A stretch of 37,031 nucleotides of DNA. It comes from an uncultured Clostridia bacterium (lineage in GTDB: Bacteria > Bacillota > Clostridia > Oscillospirales > Ruminococcaceae). Position numbers and translations under genes: made by a program. Positions 28,177-36,995 of this stretch are shown here, piece by piece. The notes under the pieces are model-generated. The model had not been told where the DNA came from. It saw only the letters and a program-made list of their open reading frames with translations, and made no database searches. Location of the stretch: contig CAMZIK010000019.1 in NCBI GenBank assembly GCA_947307175.1, positions 1 to 37,031 on the forward strand. Direction: 5' to 3'. The first letter of the stretch is position 1, and every line of letters begins with the position of its first letter.

Positions 28177-29610
28177 TCATTCACTGCAATTTTCTTTTCC
28201 GTTCCAGCAGTATGTGCAAAGCTTGCAGCCTTCAAGCTCCACTGCTTTGACAGTGCCTTCGAGCGACTGGAATTCAAGCGATGTGAGTTCAAGTCTGCGG
28301 CATATCTCATCTCTGAGCAGCCTGCCTCTTTCGGTGTTGGAATCGCTGTACTCACTGATGTATTTAACTCCCTCAACGCCCTCGTTCTCGTCGATTATCT
28401 GTCTTGCGATAAGTTCAAGCTCCGAATTGCTGCGAGAGAAGTTGAGGTATTTGCAGCCATACATTATCGGCGGACAGGCAGAGCGCATATGAACTTCCTT
28501 TGCGCCGTTCTCGTAAAGGAACTCAACAGTTTCTCTCATCTGTGTTCCTCTTACGATGCTGTCATCGACAAACAGCAGCTTTTTGCCTTTGATAAGGTCG
28601 TGGACAGGTATCAGCTTCATCTTTGCGACTTTGTTTCTCATCGACTGGTTGGTCGGCATAAAGCTTCTCGGCCAGGTCGGAGTGTATTTGATGAACGGTC
28701 TTGCAAACGGTATGCCGCTTCGGTTCGCATAGCCTATCGCATGCGGAGTGCCTGAGTCGGGAACGCCGCAGACGTAGTCAACATCGGGCAGCCTGCCATT
28801 CTTGATGTCGTTTTCCGCCATTATCATGCCGTTTTTGATCCTCATGACCTCAACGTTCTTGCCCTCATATGTAGCGTTGGGGTAACCGTAATAAGTCCAT
28901 AAAAATGTACAGATACTCATTTTGTCGGTGCCCTCGGCAAGTATCTCATAGCCGTCTTTGTTCAGCTTGAGTATCTCACCTGCTTTCATCTCGTGACAGG
29001 TCGAATAGCCCAGTTTCATGAAAGCGAAGTCCTCAAACGAGAAACAGAAACCGTCAGATCTTTTTCCTATGATTATCGGCAGCTTGCCTGCCTTGTCTCT
29101 TGCGCAGATAACGGAATCCTCAAGCATTATCACCAGTGACATTGTTCCGTTTATCTTGCTCTGTGCATATCTGATGCCTTCAACAAAATTTTCTTTCTGT
29201 GCGATCAGCGCACCGATAAGATCTGCTGCGTTTATCGAACCGCTGCTCATTGTTTCAAAATTCGCACAGCCGCTGTGAAGAAGCTCGTTGGACAGCTCAT
29301 CTGCGTTATGTATGACTCCTACCGAGCAAATAGCGTAAAGTCCCAGCTTTGAGCGTACCATGATAGGCTGTGGGTCAGTATCACTGATACAGCCGACGCA
29401 GACCTTTCCACGCATGCTTTCAACATCTTTTTCAAAGTTAGTACGAAACGGAGAATTTTCAATGCTGTGGATATTTCTCTGGAAACCAAGCTCGGCGGAA
29501 TAAGAGGTCATACCGCCTCGTCTTGTACCGAGATGAGAATGATAATCAGTTCCGAAAAAAACATCCTGAATGCAGTCGTTAGCTGAAACTGCTCCGAAAA
29601 AACCACCCAT
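28177..29610 (-). CDS. PurF-like amidophosphoribosyltransferase homolog with degenerate glutaminase site
   Basis: PRPP-binding LLFVDDSIVRGTQMRETVEFLYENGAKEVH and GVPDSGTPHAIGYA; N-terminus MGGFFGA instead of MCG; C-terminal CKLCTYCWNGKENC. Confidence 0.85.
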   Translation of the reverse strand: MGGFFGAVSANDCIQDVFFGTDYHSHLGTRRGGMTSYSAELGFQRNIHSIENSPFRTNFEKDVESMRGKVCVGCISDTDPQPIMVRSKLGLYAICSVGVIHNADELSNELLHSGCANFETMSSGSINAADLIGALIAQKENFVEGIRYAQSKINGTMSLVIMLEDSVICARDKAGKLPIIIGKRSDGFCFSFEDFAFMKLGYSTCHEMKAGEILKLNKDGYEILAEGTDKMSICTFLWTYYGYPNATYEGKNVEVMRIKNGMIMAENDIKNGRLPDVDYVCGVPDSGTPHAIGYANRSGIPFARPFIKYTPTWPRSFMPTNQSMRNKVAKMKLIPVHDLIKGKKLLFVDDSIVRGTQMRETVEFLYENGAKEVHMRSACPPIMYGCKYLNFSRSNSELELIARQIIDENEGVEGVKYISEYSDSNTERGRLLRDEICRRLELTSLEFQSLEGTVKAVELEGCKLCTYCWNGKENCSE

Positions 29611-29660
29611 AGTATATCACCTGAACCTTTTTTGAAATGAATTTGACCAAGATAACATCA

Positions 29661-30158
29661 TCAGATGTTTTTCAGTGTTTCCTGAAGAGCAGCGTCCTTA
29701 GCCTTTACGCCGTCAAGCATCTTCTGTTTCTCGTTTTCAAGCTTTTGTGCAAGTCCTTCATCAGAAAGCGCAAGCATCTGTATCGCAAGGATAGCAGCGT
29801 TCTTTGCACCGTCGATAGCGACAGTTGCAACAGGTATTCCCGACGGCATCATGACCGTAGCGAGAAGTGCGTCCATTCCGTCAAGTGCAGCCGACTTGCA
29901 GGGGATACCGATAACTGGAAGTGTGGTGTGTCCTGCGATGACACCTGCAAGGTGTGCAGCCATGCCTGCGGCGCAGATAATTACGCCGAAGCCGTTAGCT
30001 TTCGCATTTGCAGCAAATTCGCTTGCAAGCGCAGGCGAACGGTGAGCGCTCATAACGTGGCATTCGTAAGGAACTCCGTAGGCTTTCAGCTCTGCGATAG
30101 CTTTTTTTACTACCGGCAGATCACTGTCCGAGCCCATGATAACAGCAACTTTTTTCAT
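29661..30158 (-). CDS. purE: N5-carboxyaminoimidazole ribonucleotide mutase
   Basis: [67 protein letters not shown] ggagg about 8 nt before ATG. Confidence 0.95.
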   Translation of the reverse strand: MKKVAVIMGSDSDLPVVKKAIAELKAYGVPYECHVMSAHRSPALASEFAANAKANGFGVIICAAGMAAHLAGVIAGHTTLPVIGIPCKSAALDGMDALLATVMMPSGIPVATVAIDGAKNAAILAIQMLALSDEGLAQKLENEKQKMLDGVKAKDAALQETLKNI

Positions 30159-30171
30159 TTTCATTACCTCC

Positions 30172-30206
30172 GAAAAACAAAAAACTGCAACTTGACCGTT
30201 GCAGTT
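30172..30206 (-). terminator. Intrinsic terminator in the purE leader (candidate attenuator)
   Basis: Minus strand AACTGCAAC-ggtcaa-GTTGCAGTTTTTTGTTTTTC, 9-bp perfect stem ending ~25 nt before the purE start. Confidence 0.88.
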
Positions 30207-30330
30207 ATATTTTACCTGTATTTGTCTGTATGCGTGCAGACATACTTGTGTGCGCAAAAGCAAAGCGGTAAGCGCCGTGACAGCAGTATCCGCCGATAGC
30301 GTATGGAGATTTTGAAATGCTTTTTCTCAT
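30205..30330 (-). CDS. Putative 41-aa purE leader peptide
   Basis: MRKSISKSPYAIGGYCCHGAYRFAFAHTSMSARIQTNTGKI; preceded by gcggaggg RBS; stop TAA overlaps the terminator 5' arm. Confidence 0.55.
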   Translation of the reverse strand: MRKSISKSPYAIGGYCCHGAYRFAFAHTSMSARIQTNTGKI

Positions 30331-30396
30331 AGAAAAGCCCTCCGCACCCGATTTTGCGTCCAAGCTGCTTTCACGCAGCAAGAAAACCACAATATA

Positions 30397-30425
30397 ATTG
30401 TACAATATTTGCTCGGAAATTTCAA
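30397..30425 (-). promoter_or_regulatory. Sigma-A-like promoter for the purine cluster leader
   Basis: Minus strand TTGAAA-N17-TACAAT. Confidence 0.65.
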
Positions 30426-30509
30426 CACCCGTGCATATAAAATTTATGTCAATTTCTTTCGACATAATTGTGAATTTTAACCACGGCTTGTGTTTTGCTT
30501 GCTTTTCGG

Positions 30510-30746
30510 TCACAAGAATTGGGAGCCTTGCTGCATAATATCACTGCCTTCAGGGTCAGTCATCCTGTTGACGAGCTGCTGCATTTCCTGTGGTGAATGG
30601 GCGTTATGGCTGTCGTTTATGAGCTGCTGTTTCTGAACGGGCGAGAGCTTTGCGAAGACATCGAAAGCCATAGCATTCTGCGCCATTGCCATTGAAAGAC
30701 CAAGAGGAATGTCCTGAGGTGAATAAACGGGTTTTATCTTTTTCAT
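30510..30746 (-). CDS. Hypothetical small protein
   Basis: 78 aa MKKIKPVYSPQDIPLGLSMAMAQNAMAFDVFAKLSPVQKQQLIND...; RBS aaaggagaa. Confidence 0.65.
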   Translation of the reverse strand: MKKIKPVYSPQDIPLGLSMAMAQNAMAFDVFAKLSPVQKQQLINDSHNAHSPQEMQQLVNRMTDPEGSDIMQQGSQFL

Positions 30747-30848
30747 GCCTTTTCTCCTTTCGCACTTATTTCCACGGAAATATCCTTCCGTACCTGATAT
30801 TATGCCCGAAAAGATGCTGCTTAATCGGGATAAGCGTGGAAAATGCTG

Positions 30849-30877
30849 TTGACATGGCGCTTTTGTGATGATATAAT
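30849..30877 (+). promoter_or_regulatory. Consensus sigma-A promoter for rsmA
   Basis: TTGACA-N17-TATAAT. Confidence 0.85.
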
Positions 30878-30908
30878 CATATCAGTTAAACTTTGGAGGA
30901 AAAACGGC

Positions 30909-31769
30909 TTGGAAAACTTATGGAACATCGGAACGATAAAGTCGGTCATGGAAAGGCACGGCTTTACTTTTTCAAAAGCGCTGGGACAGAATTTCCTTGT
31001 AAATCCGTCCGTCTGCCCGAAAATCGCCGAGCTTGGAAATGCGAAAAAAGGTTTCGGAGTGCTGGAGATAGGAACGGGCATAGGTGTGCTTACAAACGAA
31101 CTTGCCAAAAGAGCCGACAAGGTCGTGGCTGTCGAGATAGACGACAGGCTGATACCTGTTTTGCGTGAGACTCTTGCTGAGTACGACAACGTTAAGATAA
31201 TCAACGATGACGTGATGAAGGTTGACCTTTCAAAGCTCATAGAAACGGAGTTTGCAGGGCTTGAAGTTGCTGTCTGCGCAAATCTTCCGTACTACATAAC
31301 ATCGCCTGTTATAATGATGCTTCTGGAGCAGCGGTTGCCGATAAAGACCATAACTGTAATGGTGCAGAAAGAGGCGGGAACGAGGCTTTGCGCAAAAATG
31401 GGCACAAGGGAAATGGGAGCTGTTACTGTTGCGATAAACTATTTTGCGACAGCTAAAGTGCTTTTCAACGTGTCACGAGGAAGCTTTATGCCGCCGCCGA
31501 ATGTTGACAGCTGCGTGGTGCAGTTTGAACTGAGGGATAAGACACCTGAAGGAGTCAGCGATGAAGCGTTCTTTTTCAAGGTCGCAAGGGGAGCGTTCTC
31601 CCAGCGGAGAAAGACGCTGTGCAACTCCGTATCTTCGGCGCTTTGCATAGACAAGGCGACTGTATCCGAGGCGATAGAAAAGGCAGGTCTTGAACCGTCC
31701 GTCCGCCCCGAAAAGCTTTCGATGCAGCAGCTTATAGCTTTCAGCGAGCAGCTCAGGAAAATGATTTGA
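30909..31769 (+). CDS. rsmA: 16S rRNA (adenine1518-N6/adenine1519-N6)-dimethyltransferase
   Basis: FSKALGQNFLVNP, VLEIGTGIGVLTNELA, VCANLPYYITSPV, GAFSQRRKTLCN; TTG start after ggagga, since the longer ORF start precedes the -10 box. Confidence 0.95.
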   Translation: MENLWNIGTIKSVMERHGFTFSKALGQNFLVNPSVCPKIAELGNAKKGFGVLEIGTGIGVLTNELAKRADKVVAVEIDDRLIPVLRETLAEYDNVKIINDDVMKVDLSKLIETEFAGLEVAVCANLPYYITSPVIMMLLEQRLPIKTITVMVQKEAGTRLCAKMGTREMGAVTVAINYFATAKVLFNVSRGSFMPPPNVDSCVVQFELRDKTPEGVSDEAFFFKVARGAFSQRRKTLCNSVSSALCIDKATVSEAIEKAGLEPSVRPEKLSMQQLIAFSEQLRKMI

Positions 31770-31778
31770 ACATCAAGG

Positions 31779-31805
31779 TGCAGGATCACAGGTCCTGCAT
31801 TTTTT
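31779..31805 (+). terminator. Intrinsic terminator after rsmA
   Basis: GCAGGA-loop-TCCTGC followed by ATTTTTT. Confidence 0.85.
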
Positions 31806-32158
31806 ATGCCTTTTTATTCAGTTTTCAAGATGCTCCGGCACACCCGATCGCCGCCTTTGAGATAACGACCTTGAGTTATCGGGCTCTGCGTGTGCCCGGC
31901 TGACCGAAACTGACCGCTGTTGGAGACTGTACTGTGGCTGACTAAATCAGAACTGGAAAATGCTAAAGCTCAGAATACAGTTTTCGGCAGCCCGGACTTA
32001 CTTTATTTTTGAAGGTGAAGCCCTGTAATGAATTCCTTTCAATGCACTTGTCCGACACGAACGCCCTGTTTTTCGGCATTTTGTGGCTATTGTCTGTCAC
32101 GAGAAGCACGTTCTTAATTTCCGACCAAAAGCCTTGCCGCAGGACGAGCTGTCTGCAC

Positions 32159-32212
32159 GGAACGTATGTTCTGATTAGAAATTAGTTTAGCACATATGTT
32201 CGATTTTGTCAA
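32159..32212 (-). promoter_or_regulatory. Candidate SOS promoter: two LexA-box-like sites with an excellent sigma-A promoter, reading leftward
   Basis: Minus strand TTGACA(32212-32207)-N17-TAAACT(32189-32184); CGAACATATGTG in the spacer and AGAACATACGTTCC (32172-32159) near +1. Confidence 0.65.
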
Positions 32213-32386
32213 GCAGGTGGGCGGAAATTCGGCGGACTGAACAGTTTTCAGGCGGCAGAATGTGCATATTGCCGACAGCAGAATACCAATTTATTATACG
32301 CCTTAAATCGACACCGTTTTTACGGCATTTGCTGTATGATGTTTACGGCTGTGAATATCAAGGAATACGAAAGGTGTCGTGATAGA

Positions 32387-34684
32387 ATGGAAAAGATAAA
32401 AAACTTGGTAAAAAGGCGGTTCGAGGCGCAGGAGCGAAGGCTGCTGACAGCGGCGGTCATGCTTATGCTGGGGTTTGTTTCGGGGTTCGGAAAGATACTC
32501 GGCTTCCCGTCACAGCTTGGCGTTGTGCTTGCGGCGGTTTTCGGTGAGAATATCATTCCTGTTTTTGCAGGCACGGTGCTTTCCTATGCGGTGATGGGAG
32601 ATCTGTCTGCAGGCATAGTTCCTCTGTGCGCAATGCTCGTTATTGCAGGGCTGAGGTGTATTCTTCCGCAGGACAGGCTGAGCGTTTTTACAAAGCGCAG
32701 CGAGCCGCTTCTGACTTCTCTGGTCACCTGTGCGGTGCTTATACTTTTCGGGTGCGTGATGTCGGCTGCTTCGCCTGCTGATGCTTTTACGACCTCGATG
32801 AGAATGGTCAGCGCTCTGCTTTGCGGCTGCACGGTGTTTGCGGCGATGAACGTGATACAGAGCAGAGCTTCGGGCGGGAGCTTTGAACTTGGCGGTCTGA
32901 ACGGCATTTACATAGGTATGCTCTATATCATGGCAATTTCGGTGCTGACCTCGCTGCCGACGGGAGTTATAAACATAGGCAGGGCAGCAGGCTGTTTCTG
33001 CATGCTGATGGCGGTGCGGCGGTATCATCAGACGGGCGGAGCTGTTGTCGGGGCGCTGACGACCTGCGGAGTGCTGATAAGCGCTCCGATGCTTGCGAAA
33101 AACACGCTGCTGCTGGCAACTTCGGGGCTTATCTGCGGAGTTTTCTATCCTGTGGGGATAACGCTGACGGTGCTTATTTTTCTCGGAGTTTCGCTGATAA
33201 GTCTTGTTGCTGTGGGGACGGGACCCGACACGTTTCCGATGTTTGCGGATATTCTCCTTGGCAGTCTTGCGTTCATAAGCGTTCCGCTTCCTGCGGTAAA
33301 GAAGCTGACAAAGCGCATCAGCGGCTTTAAAAGCCCTGTCGATATAGTCAGTCAGACCACATCTTCAAAGCTTGGATTTGCCTCGTCAACGATAGGGGAG
33401 ATAAGAGGTCAGCTTTCGCAGGTGACAGCGGCGATGAAGCGCAGAACACGCAGGAGCGACATCTGCGATATGGTGATAAAGGCTGCCTGCATGGGCTGCA
33501 CGCACAGGAACAAGTGCTTTGAGAACAGGCAGCAGCTTATGTGGTCGCTCGGAAAGCTCGGACACATCAGCGCTAAGTACAACTGCATAAGTGAGGACGA
33601 TGTTTCGGCGCAGCTGTCCTCTTGCCGAAGAAGCGCTTACATGACTGAAGTTTTCAACCGTACCTATTCTTTTATGGTTGCCGAAAAAGCCAACGATATG
33701 CGCATTTCTGAGATGAGAGATCTGCTTTGTGAGCAGCTGGGTTCGATGCAGGATATTCTCAGCGATCTTTCGTTCAGGGTCGGGCAGGTAAGGAGCATTG
33801 ATGCGGCGCTATCATCGCAGGTGCGAGCCTGTTTCGATGCTCTGGGTTATCCTAACTCCAAGGTGTGCGTTTATGTCGATGACAAGCTGTGCCAGCGTGT
33901 TGACGTTTATCTGACGGCTGAGTTCTGCGGTGATGCGGTGAAACTGACCTCGATGGTCTCATCGGCGGTAGGGTGCGACCTTGAGCTGCCCGTCACGGTG
34001 AAAACGGACAGTCTCACGAGGCTGACGTTCTGCGAATCGCCTGCATTTACGGTGGAAACGGCAGCGTTCAGCGCCTCACGCAGCAGCGAATACTCGGGGG
34101 ATACATATGATATTTTCGATGTGAGCGCTGCGGAAAAATACATTATTCTTTCGGACGGGATGGGGACAGGCAAAAGAGCAAGGCTCGACTCGGTGTTCTC
34201 GGTGAGTCTTGTTTCAAGGCTGATACGGTGCGGAATGTCGGTGACGACTGCGCAGAAAATGGTCAACTCGATGATGAGGGTAAAGGGCTGGGAGGAGTCG
34301 TTCGCTACGCTGGATATTCTCAGGCTCGACCTTTACGGCGGGAGCGCAGGTCTGATGAAATCGGGCGCAGCTGCGAGCTATCTGTGCCGTGACGGCGGAC
34401 TGAAAGTTTTCTCATCGGACGCTTTCCCGGCTGGTATCCTTCCCGAATGCAGACCGGACACTGCCGACATAAAGCTGTTTGACGGAGACATTATAATGCT
34501 TGCATCGGACGGTACGGACCCACAGGCTGCAAGAAAGCTCGCTGCACTCTCGGCAAAGGGAATGGAGCTTGAAAAAATATGTGCAAGGCTCGGTGCATTT
34601 TGTATGGACAAGTGCGGCGGAGAACCTGCCGATGATATGACGATAATACTGGTAAGAATAGTAAAAAAACGAACAAAATGCTAA
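32387..34684 (+). CDS. spoIIE: Stage II sporulation protein E-like PP2C phosphatase
   Basis: N-terminal multi-TM region; C-terminal PP2C/SpoIIE: YIILSDGMGTGKRARLDS, MKSGAAASYLCR, IIMLASDGTD, DDMTIILVRI. Confidence 0.92.
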   Translation: MEKIKNLVKRRFEAQERRLLTAAVMLMLGFVSGFGKILGFPSQLGVVLAAVFGENIIPVFAGTVLSYAVMGDLSAGIVPLCAMLVIAGLRCILPQDRLSVFTKRSEPLLTSLVTCAVLILFGCVMSAASPADAFTTSMRMVSALLCGCTVFAAMNVIQSRASGGSFELGGLNGIYIGMLYIMAISVLTSLPTGVINIGRAAGCFCMLMAVRRYHQTGGAVVGALTTCGVLISAPMLAKNTLLLATSGLICGVFYPVGITLTVLIFLGVSLISLVAVGTGPDTFPMFADILLGSLAFISVPLPAVKKLTKRISGFKSPVDIVSQTTSSKLGFASSTIGEIRGQLSQVTAAMKRRTRRSDICDMVIKAACMGCTHRNKCFENRQQLMWSLGKLGHISAKYNCISEDDVSAQLSSCRRSAYMTEVFNRTYSFMVAEKANDMRISEMRDLLCEQLGSMQDILSDLSFRVGQVRSIDAALSSQVRACFDALGYPNSKVCVYVDDKLCQRVDVYLTAEFCGDAVKLTSMVSSAVGCDLELPVTVKTDSLTRLTFCESPAFTVETAAFSASRSSEYSGDTYDIFDVSAAEKYIILSDGMGTGKRARLDSVFSVSLVSRLIRCGMSVTTAQKMVNSMMRVKGWEESFATLDILRLDLYGGSAGLMKSGAAASYLCRDGGLKVFSSDAFPAGILPECRPDTADIKLFDGDIIMLASDGTDPQAARKLAALSAKGMELEKICARLGAFCMDKCGGEPADDMTIILVRIVKKRTKC

Positions 34685-34796
34685 TATTATTAAGACAAAA
34701 AGCTTTTCGGAGCTTCAAATGCTAAAAACTTTTGTGCAATGTGTACAAACTGAACCTTTGAAATATGTAGGAAACTGAAATCATTAACTAAAATAC

Positions 34797-34825
34797 TTGC
34801 ATTATTCATTAAAAAAGGTTAAAAT
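34797..34825 (+). promoter_or_regulatory. Sigma-A-like promoter for glgB
   Basis: TTGCAT-N17-TAAAAT. Confidence 0.6.
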
Positions 34826-34900
34826 ATATGTTGAGGAAGAATGTACCTTCGGGGAACAGTCTTTCTTGAAAAAATAATCATCATTGTCAGGAGGTCAGAA

Positions 34901-36970
34901 ATGGCAAATAATATACCAAAGGATTACGAGCTGCCTGTCTATCTTTTCCATGACGGCACCAACCTGGAAACATACAAGTTCCTGGGCTGCCACAAGGGAG
35001 ATATGATGGGTCTTCAGGGCTACTTCTTCAGAGTGTGGGCGGCTCATGCTAAAGCAATTTCTCTCGTGGGAGATTTCAACAACTGGGACGAGAACGCTAA
35101 CCCGATGACGCTTATGGGCGACACGGAGATCTGGGAGACTTTCGTTCCGGGACTCAAAAGATTCGATACATATAAATACTGCGTATTCGGCTGTGACGGG
35201 AAAAAGCATATGAAATGCGACCCTTACGGCACACATATGGAGGTCGCTCCCGATACAGGCTCAAAGGTCTATGAGATCGGCGGCTACGACTGGGGCGATA
35301 CAAAATGGCAGGAGGAGAAAAAGACCAAGGACATCTATAATGCTCCTATGAACATCTATGAGGTGCATCTCAACAGCTGGAAGACCTGCACGGACGGAAA
35401 GTATTACTCCTACACAAAATTTGCGGATTCAATTATCCCGTATATGAACGAAATGGGATATACACACATCGAGTTCATGCCGCTTGCCGAGCATCCTTTC
35501 GACGGCTCGTGGGGCTATCAGGACATCGGATATTTCGCTCCGACCTCACGCTTCGGCACACCGCATGAGTTCATGAGAATGATAGACAAGTTCCACCAGG
35601 CAGGCATTGCCGTTATACTTGACTGGGTACCTGCACATTTCCCCAGAGACGAGGCAGGACTTTTCGAGTGGGACGGCGGCGCAGCTTATGAGTATACAGA
35701 CCCTAAAAAGAGAGATCACTTGACATGGGGCACGAGAGTGTTCGACTACGGAAGACCTGAGGTAAGGAGCTTCCTGATTTCAAATGCACTGTACTGGCTG
35801 GAGCAGTATCACGTTGACGGACTCAGGGTAGACGCTGTGGCTTCGATGCTTTATCTTGACTACGACAGACGTGACGGAGAATGGACTCCGAACAAGGACG
35901 GCGGAAACCATAACCTCGAAGCAGTCGAGTTCCTGCAGAAGCTCAATGCTGCGGTATTCTCAAGGATACCGAATGCTTATATGATAGCTGAGGAATCGAC
36001 GGCTTGGCCGATGGTGACTAAGCCTGTTTCGGACGGAGGTCTGGGCTTCAACTTCAAGTGGAACATGGGCTGGATGAACGATATGCTCAAGTATATGCAG
36101 TACGACCCGATAGACAGATCGTTCCACCACGATATGCTGACATTCTCCTTCTTCTATGCTTTCAGCGAGAACTTTATCCTGCCTATCTCGCACGATGAGG
36201 TGGTTCACGGAAAGGCTTCGCTGGTAAACAAGATGCACGGCAGCGATGTGAACGGAAAGTTCGATCAGTGCAGGCTGTTCATGGCTTACATGATGGCTCA
36301 TCCGGGCAAGAAGCTGACGTTCATGGGAGCTGATTTCGCTCAGTTCAGAGAGTGGGACTACGAGAACGGTCTGGAATGGTTCCTCGTTGACGAATATGAG
36401 AACCACAGAGACTTCCAGCAGTTCACAAAGAACCTCAACAACTTCTACAAGAACACTCCTGCGATGTGGGAGAGAGATTTCAGCTGGGAAGGCTTCAGCT
36501 GGATCTCAAACGACGATTTCCGTCAGAGCATCATTATTTTCAGGCGCTTTGACAAGAACGGCGGAGAGATAATCGCTGTTTGCAATTTCGTTCCCGTCGA
36601 GAGAAAGTCGTACTGCTTCGGTGTTCCTTACAAGGGCAAGTACACAGAGGTGTTCAACTCCTCAACGCCTGACGGAAAGCCAGCGACAAACGGCACTGTC
36701 AAGAGCGTGGATCAGGGAATGCACGGCTTTGAGCAGTCGATCTGCATCGACATTCCAGCTTTCAGCGTGATGTATTTCACGGTCGAGAAGGAAAAGAAAA
36801 GAGCTGCAAGAAAGACTGCCGCTAAAAAGGCAGAGCCGAAAAAAGCAGCAAAGAAAACCGCTGTCAAGGCAGAAGCAAAAAGCACGGAAAAGAAAACTTC
36901 CGTGAAGGTGAAGCAGGCTGAGACTGCGGCAAAGAAAACAACAAGGACAGCTAAAAAAGCTGAAAAATAA
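34901..36970 (+). CDS. glgB: 1,4-alpha-glucan branching enzyme (GH13) with Lys/Ala-rich C-terminal extension
   Basis: MANNIPKDYELPVYLFHDGTN start after aggagg; FRVWAAHAKAISLVGDFNNWD, SWGYQDIGYFAPTSRFGTP, DGLRVDAVASMLYLDY, AEESTAWPMV, ISHDEVVHGK. Confidence 0.96.
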   Translation: MANNIPKDYELPVYLFHDGTNLETYKFLGCHKGDMMGLQGYFFRVWAAHAKAISLVGDFNNWDENANPMTLMGDTEIWETFVPGLKRFDTYKYCVFGCDGKKHMKCDPYGTHMEVAPDTGSKVYEIGGYDWGDTKWQEEKKTKDIYNAPMNIYEVHLNSWKTCTDGKYYSYTKFADSIIPYMNEMGYTHIEFMPLAEHPFDGSWGYQDIGYFAPTSRFGTPHEFMRMIDKFHQAGIAVILDWVPAHFPRDEAGLFEWDGGAAYEYTDPKKRDHLTWGTRVFDYGRPEVRSFLISNALYWLEQYHVDGLRVDAVASMLYLDYDRRDGEWTPNKDGGNHNLEAVEFLQKLNAAVFSRIPNAYMIAEESTAWPMVTKPVSDGGLGFNFKWNMGWMNDMLKYMQYDPIDRSFHHDMLTFSFFYAFSENFILPISHDEVVHGKASLVNKMHGSDVNGKFDQCRLFMAYMMAHPGKKLTFMGADFAQFREWDYENGLEWFLVDEYENHRDFQQFTKNLNNFYKNTPAMWERDFSWEGFSWISNDDFRQSIIIFRRFDKNGGEIIAVCNFVPVERKSYCFGVPYKGKYTEVFNSSTPDGKPATNGTVKSVDQGMHGFEQSICIDIPAFSVMYFTVEKEKKRAARKTAAKKAEPKKAAKKTAVKAEAKSTEKKTSVKVKQAETAAKKTTRTAKKAEK

Positions 36971-36995
36971 AACTTAAATTGGTGGGTGAATAATT

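Noticed and set aside
30172-30425. Known purine, PRPP or ZTP riboswitch upstream of purE
   Set aside because: None of the conserved cores I know are visible; kept instead as an uncharacterised attenuator candidate. A covariance search is needed to be certain.
31942-31955. taaatcagaa resembling the 17-bp TIR of the hairpin element
   Set aside because: Only about 10 bp shared, with no element-like sequence on either side; likely chance.
31980-32020. Minus strand aaagtaagtccgggctg resembling the RNase P P4 motif (GAGGAAAGUCCGGGCU)
   Set aside because: Only a short partial match; I could not find the other conserved RNase P segments in the surrounding 400 nt.
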